A stretch of 64,000 nucleotides of DNA from Planctomycetota bacterium (lineage in GTDB: Bacteria > Planctomycetota > UBA1135 > GCA-002686595): positions 62,001 through 126,000 of the forward strand of contig JAEUHY010000017.1 of assembly GCA_016795325.1 (NCBI GenBank), written 5' to 3'. The notes under the pieces were generated by a model. That model was not told the DNA's origin. It ran no database searches and was given only the letters and a program-made list of their open reading frames with translations. Below are positions 61,178 to 64,000 of this stretch, one piece after another (the stretch's first letter is position 1; each line of letters starts with the position of its first letter). Both the position numbers and the translations under genes were made by a program.

Positions 61178-63151
61178 ATGCGCACGCAGCCCACCCGGTG
61201 TCGTCTCTCCGCGCTGACCCTGGCGACGGCGTTGTTCGCCCTGCCGAGCAGCGCCGGCCCCCAGACAGCCGCCCTCGACGTCGCGCGCCCTGCTCAACCC
61301 AGCGCGCCGCTCTCGCCGCTGGTGTTCGAAAGCGTGTCGAACGAACCGGCCACGCCCGCGGTCCACAAGCTGCGCATCGCGAACCCCGGCGCTTCGAAAT
61401 CCGGCTGGAAAGCGAGCGCGAGCGCGCCGTGGCTCAAGCTCACGCCAGCGGAGGGCGAACTCGAGGCCGGCGCGAGCGTCGAGCTCGAAGTCGCGCTCGT
61501 CGACGCCCAACTCGCCGCGCTGCATCCGGGCTGTTCGATCGCGAGCCTCGAGTGGCGCCTCGGGGCCGACGCGCCGCCGAGTTCCGTGCCGGTCGTGCTC
61601 ACGCGCGGCCAGGACGGTTGGACGCACCTCGCGCCGGGCAAAGACTCGCGCGTGGTCTTCGTCAGCTCCTCGAGCGGCGACGACTTCTTCGACGGACGCT
61701 CGGAGCGCCTGCCCAAGCGCACCCTGGCGGCCGCAATCGCCGAATTGCGCCACGGCTATCCCGACTGGCTGCTGCTCAAGCGCGGCGACACGTGGAACGA
61801 ATCGCTCGGCCACTGGAAACGCTCGGGCCGCTCCGCGCAGGAGCCGCTCGTCGTTGCTAGTTACGGGGCGAGCGACGGCGACGACGGCGCGCGGCCGCTG
61901 CTGCGCAGCAGCGAGCCCAACAGCGTGATCACGCTGCCCGCTGGCGACTCGCCCGCGCGCATCGACCACATCGCGCTCGTCGGCCTGCACTTCGCGCCGC
62001 AGTCCACCCAGCGCGAGTCGCGCTCGTCCGCGGTGACCCTGCTCGCGCCGATGCGCGACGTGTTGATCGAGGATTGCGAGTTCGAAGGCTACGAAGTCAA
62101 CGTCACCGTCGCGGCCACGCCGGGGCGCAAGCAGAACATCCGCCTGCGGCGCAACCTGATCCGCAACGCGTACGCCACCGACGGCCCGGTCGGCCACGGG
62201 ATCTACCTCGAGGCCGCCGACCAGGTGCTGATCGAAGAGAACCTGCTCGAGCGCAACGGTTGGAACCCGGCCGTCGAAGGCGCGACGCCGTCGGTGTTCC
62301 GCCACGGCATCTACGTGCAGAGCGGACCGGACGGCTGCACCGGCGTGCTGCTGCGCGGCAACATCATCGCCAGCAACTCCTCGCACGGTGCGCAGCTGCG
62401 CCCCGGCGGCGCGGCGCTCGACAATCTGTTCGTCGACAACCCGATCGGGCTGCTCGTGGGCGGCGGCGCGGAGCCGACCGAAGGCGGCGTGGTCGCCGTC
62501 GCGCGCCGCAACGTCGTGCTCGCCGGACGCGACCTCGACGCCGAGAATCCGCGCGGCTGGGGCCTCGCCGCCGAGAACCTGCGCTCCGGCGAGTTGCGCT
62601 CGAACTTGATCGCGTGGGGCCGCACCGAAGCGCTGGCCTTCGCGCTGCTGCTCGAAGGCAACACGCCCGGCGTCGGCCTGCGCCACGTGCTCGCCATCGA
62701 CAACGTGATCCACGACTGGCGCGGTCCGCTGCGCATCGGCGGGACGCGGGAGCAGCTCGGCCCGCTCAGCCTCGAGCGCAACCGCATCACGAGCTCGTAC
62801 GCCGCGCCGGCATTGGTGCTGGTGGCTGACGCGCGCGCGCTGGCGAGCGTGCGCTGGAGCGAAAACTCCTACGCGGGCGCGGCCGCTGGCGACGCGTGGT
62901 TCACGCTCGGCGAAGCGCGCCTCGATGCACAGGCGTGGAGCGTGGCGAGCGGCGAGGTGGTCGGCGTTCCGCCGGCGGCGCCCGAGGGCGGGCGGCCGAC
63001 GCTCGAGAGCTACATGGCGAGCCTGGGCGAGCCGGCGACGCTCGAAGCGTTCCTGGCCGGCGCGCGCGCGCAGTCGAAGAGCAACTGGCAGCCGCGCTAC
63101 ACCGCTGCGGCGGTGAACGCGTACTTGCGCGCCGGCTTCGCGATGCGCTGA
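61178..63151 (+). CDS. Secreted parallel beta-helix protein of the polysaccharide locus (copy 2)
   Basis: A protein of 657 residues from ATG 61178. The signal peptide is SALTLATALFALPSSAG. It has one Ig-like beta domain before the helix, not two. The core matches copy 1 segment by segment: YPDWLLLKRGDTWNESLGHW, VLIEDCEFEGYEVNVTV, HGIYLEAADQVLIEENLLE, WNPAVEGATPSVFRHGIYV, NSSHGAQLRPGG and NPRGWGLA. The shared Arg, His and Asp in VFRHGIYV and SSHGAQLRPGG are candidate catalytic or substrate residues. Likely acts on or binds the exopolysaccharide outside the cell. Confidence 0.8.
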   Translation: MRTQPTRCRLSALTLATALFALPSSAGPQTAALDVARPAQPSAPLSPLVFESVSNEPATPAVHKLRIANPGASKSGWKASASAPWLKLTPAEGELEAGASVELEVALVDAQLAALHPGCSIASLEWRLGADAPPSSVPVVLTRGQDGWTHLAPGKDSRVVFVSSSSGDDFFDGRSERLPKRTLAAAIAELRHGYPDWLLLKRGDTWNESLGHWKRSGRSAQEPLVVASYGASDGDDGARPLLRSSEPNSVITLPAGDSPARIDHIALVGLHFAPQSTQRESRSSAVTLLAPMRDVLIEDCEFEGYEVNVTVAATPGRKQNIRLRRNLIRNAYATDGPVGHGIYLEAADQVLIEENLLERNGWNPAVEGATPSVFRHGIYVQSGPDGCTGVLLRGNIIASNSSHGAQLRPGGAALDNLFVDNPIGLLVGGGAEPTEGGVVAVARRNVVLAGRDLDAENPRGWGLAAENLRSGELRSNLIAWGRTEALAFALLLEGNTPGVGLRHVLAIDNVIHDWRGPLRIGGTREQLGPLSLERNRITSSYAAPALVLVADARALASVRWSENSYAGAAAGDAWFTLGEARLDAQAWSVASGEVVGVPPAAPEGGRPTLESYMASLGEPATLEAFLAGARAQSKSNWQPRYTAAAVNAYLRAGFAMR

Positions 63152-63170
63152 AGGGTTGCGCAGCGCCGAC

Positions 63171-64000
63171 TCAAGCGCTGTAGCGGCCGCCGAGGAAGTT
63201 GAAACGCACGAAATCGCCGAGAAAACGCGGCGGATCCTCGTCCGGCTTGCCTTGGAGACGGCGGCGCACGCGCCAGGTCGCGAAGCCGAGCGCGAAGGCG
63301 AGATCGGCGGCAAAGGCGTACAGCCGCCCGTGGTTCTTCGCGAAGTAGCGGCGGCGCGACTCGAACCAGTACCGCGGCCGACGGCGCGCCGGCTCGCGCT
63401 GGTTGGTGAGGCCGGAACTGCGACCCACGAGGTGCACCACACGGCTGGCGGGCACGTACCAACACGGCCAACCCGCGCGCCGCGCGCGCAGACAGAAATC
63501 GACCTCCTCGTAGTAGAGGAAGTACTCCTCGTCGAGGTAGCCGATCGCTTCGAACACTTCGCGGCGCACGATCATGCTCGCGCCGGCGACCCAGTCGATC
63601 GGATGGTCGTGCAGCACCAGCGGCGGCGCCGCGCGGTAGTTCGCGAGCAAGCGCGAAACGGGACCCAAGCGGACGCCGTGTTCGAACTCGCCGAGGATCG
63701 ATGGGAAGCGGAAGCGCGAGTCGTGCTGCTCGCCGTCTTCGTATTCGAGCCGACTGCCCGCGATGCCGACCTGCGGGTGCGCATCCATGAACGCCACGAG
63801 CGCCGCCAACGCGCCGGGACGCGCGATCGTGTCGGGATTGAGCAGCAGTACGTAGCGCGGCGGCTCGCGCCCGGGCGCCTCGAAGGCCGGACGGATGCCG
63901 GCGTTGTTGCCGTAGGCGAAGCCGCCGTTGCGTTCGAGCGGCTTGAATTCGACCCACTCCGACCAGCCGTGGCGGGCGATCGCAGCGCGCAGGTGTTCGA
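63171..64000 (-). CDS. GT2-family glycosyltransferase, 5' end cut by the window
   Basis: The last 276 codons are present; the N-terminus lies beyond 64000. Visible GT2 features are NGGFAYGNNAGIRPAF, the metal-binding-type segment VLLLNPDTIARPGAL (NPD in place of DxD), DWVAGASMIVRREVFEAIGYLDEEYFLYYEEVDFCLRARRAGW in pieces with the ED-type acceptor motif EEVDFC, and a C-terminal basic/hydrophobic tail. The arrangement is that of rhamnosyltransferase/WbbL-like enzymes. An internal ATG at 63809 is not the start, since the conserved NPD motif precedes it. Probably adds a sugar to the exopolysaccharide unit. Confidence 0.85.
   Translation of the reverse strand, partial: EHLRAAIARHGWSEWVEFKPLERNGGFAYGNNAGIRPAFEAPGREPPRYVLLLNPDTIARPGALAALVAFMDAHPQVGIAGSRLEYEDGEQHDSRFRFPSILGEFEHGVRLGPVSRLLANYRAAPPLVLHDHPIDWVAGASMIVRREVFEAIGYLDEEYFLYYEEVDFCLRARRAGWPCWYVPASRVVHLVGRSSGLTNQREPARRRPRYWFESRRRYFAKNHGRLYAFAADLAFALGFATWRVRRRLQGKPDEDPPRFLGDFVRFNFLGGRYSA

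Overview
The window is about 64 kb of very GC-rich DNA (roughly 70% by eye) with about 41 protein genes, no rRNA, no tRNA that I could recognise, and no CRISPR array. The gene set suggests a member of the Planctomycetota. There are four ECF sigma factors, and next to them large eukaryote-type Ser/Thr kinases with TPR or WD40-like C-termini. There is a TPR-CHAT protein, many large secreted proteins with modular C-termini, PhoX/DUF839 and beta-helix proteins, and a sugar transferase with a GGDEF-like N-terminus. This lineage call is inference from gene content only.

Layout. 1-2144: a partial flavoprotein and a secreted beta-propeller protein. 2279-11713: two paralogous modules, each an ECF sigma gene divergent from a membrane kinase with a long TPR-like tail. 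Between them lies a YeiH-type sulfur exporter with a small membrane ORF and a transcribed leader that looks like a cysteine attenuator. 11970-16495: a glutamate-cysteine-ligase-like/CBS fusion, an aspartoacylase-like enzyme and two unknown proteins. 16523-25783: a large secreted beta-helix protein; an operon of ECF sigma, small membrane protein and TPR-CHAT protease; an FG-GAP protein; an unknown. 25811-31209: a thioredoxin-fold protein, a rhomboid overlapping an AlbA-like regulator, and a secreted subtilisin. 31293-36905: an ECF sigma, a radical SAM enzyme and a WD40-like kinase.

37165-42094: a glycosyltransferase, a signal peptidase with a large insertion, a 0.6 kb non-coding region with a perfect DnaA box, an LptB-like ATPase and an esterase. 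42172-51813: four probably exported phosphoesterases (GDPD, two calcineurin-type proteins, PhoX), a BNR-repeat protein and a 157-bp MITE-like element. 52049-53772: etfB-etfA. 54126-64000: an exopolysaccharide locus (Wza-like, Wzz/GumC-like, sugar transferase, two beta-helix proteins, a GT2 running off the window).

The most notable points are these. First, the transcription attenuator candidate at 7257-7478, with a Cys-rich leader peptide, a canonical terminator and mutually exclusive hairpins in front of a sulfur exporter. Second, a C-terminal domain shared by four otherwise unrelated exported proteins, which looks like a sorting or anchoring tag and is not PEP-CTERM. Third, an ECF sigma / membrane protein / TPR-CHAT operon that recalls protease-controlled sigma release. 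Fourth, the MITE with 4-bp CTAG target duplications. In DNA this GC-rich, many antisense frames are open by chance. I chose starts from signal peptides, overlaps and family alignment, so several starts remain uncertain.
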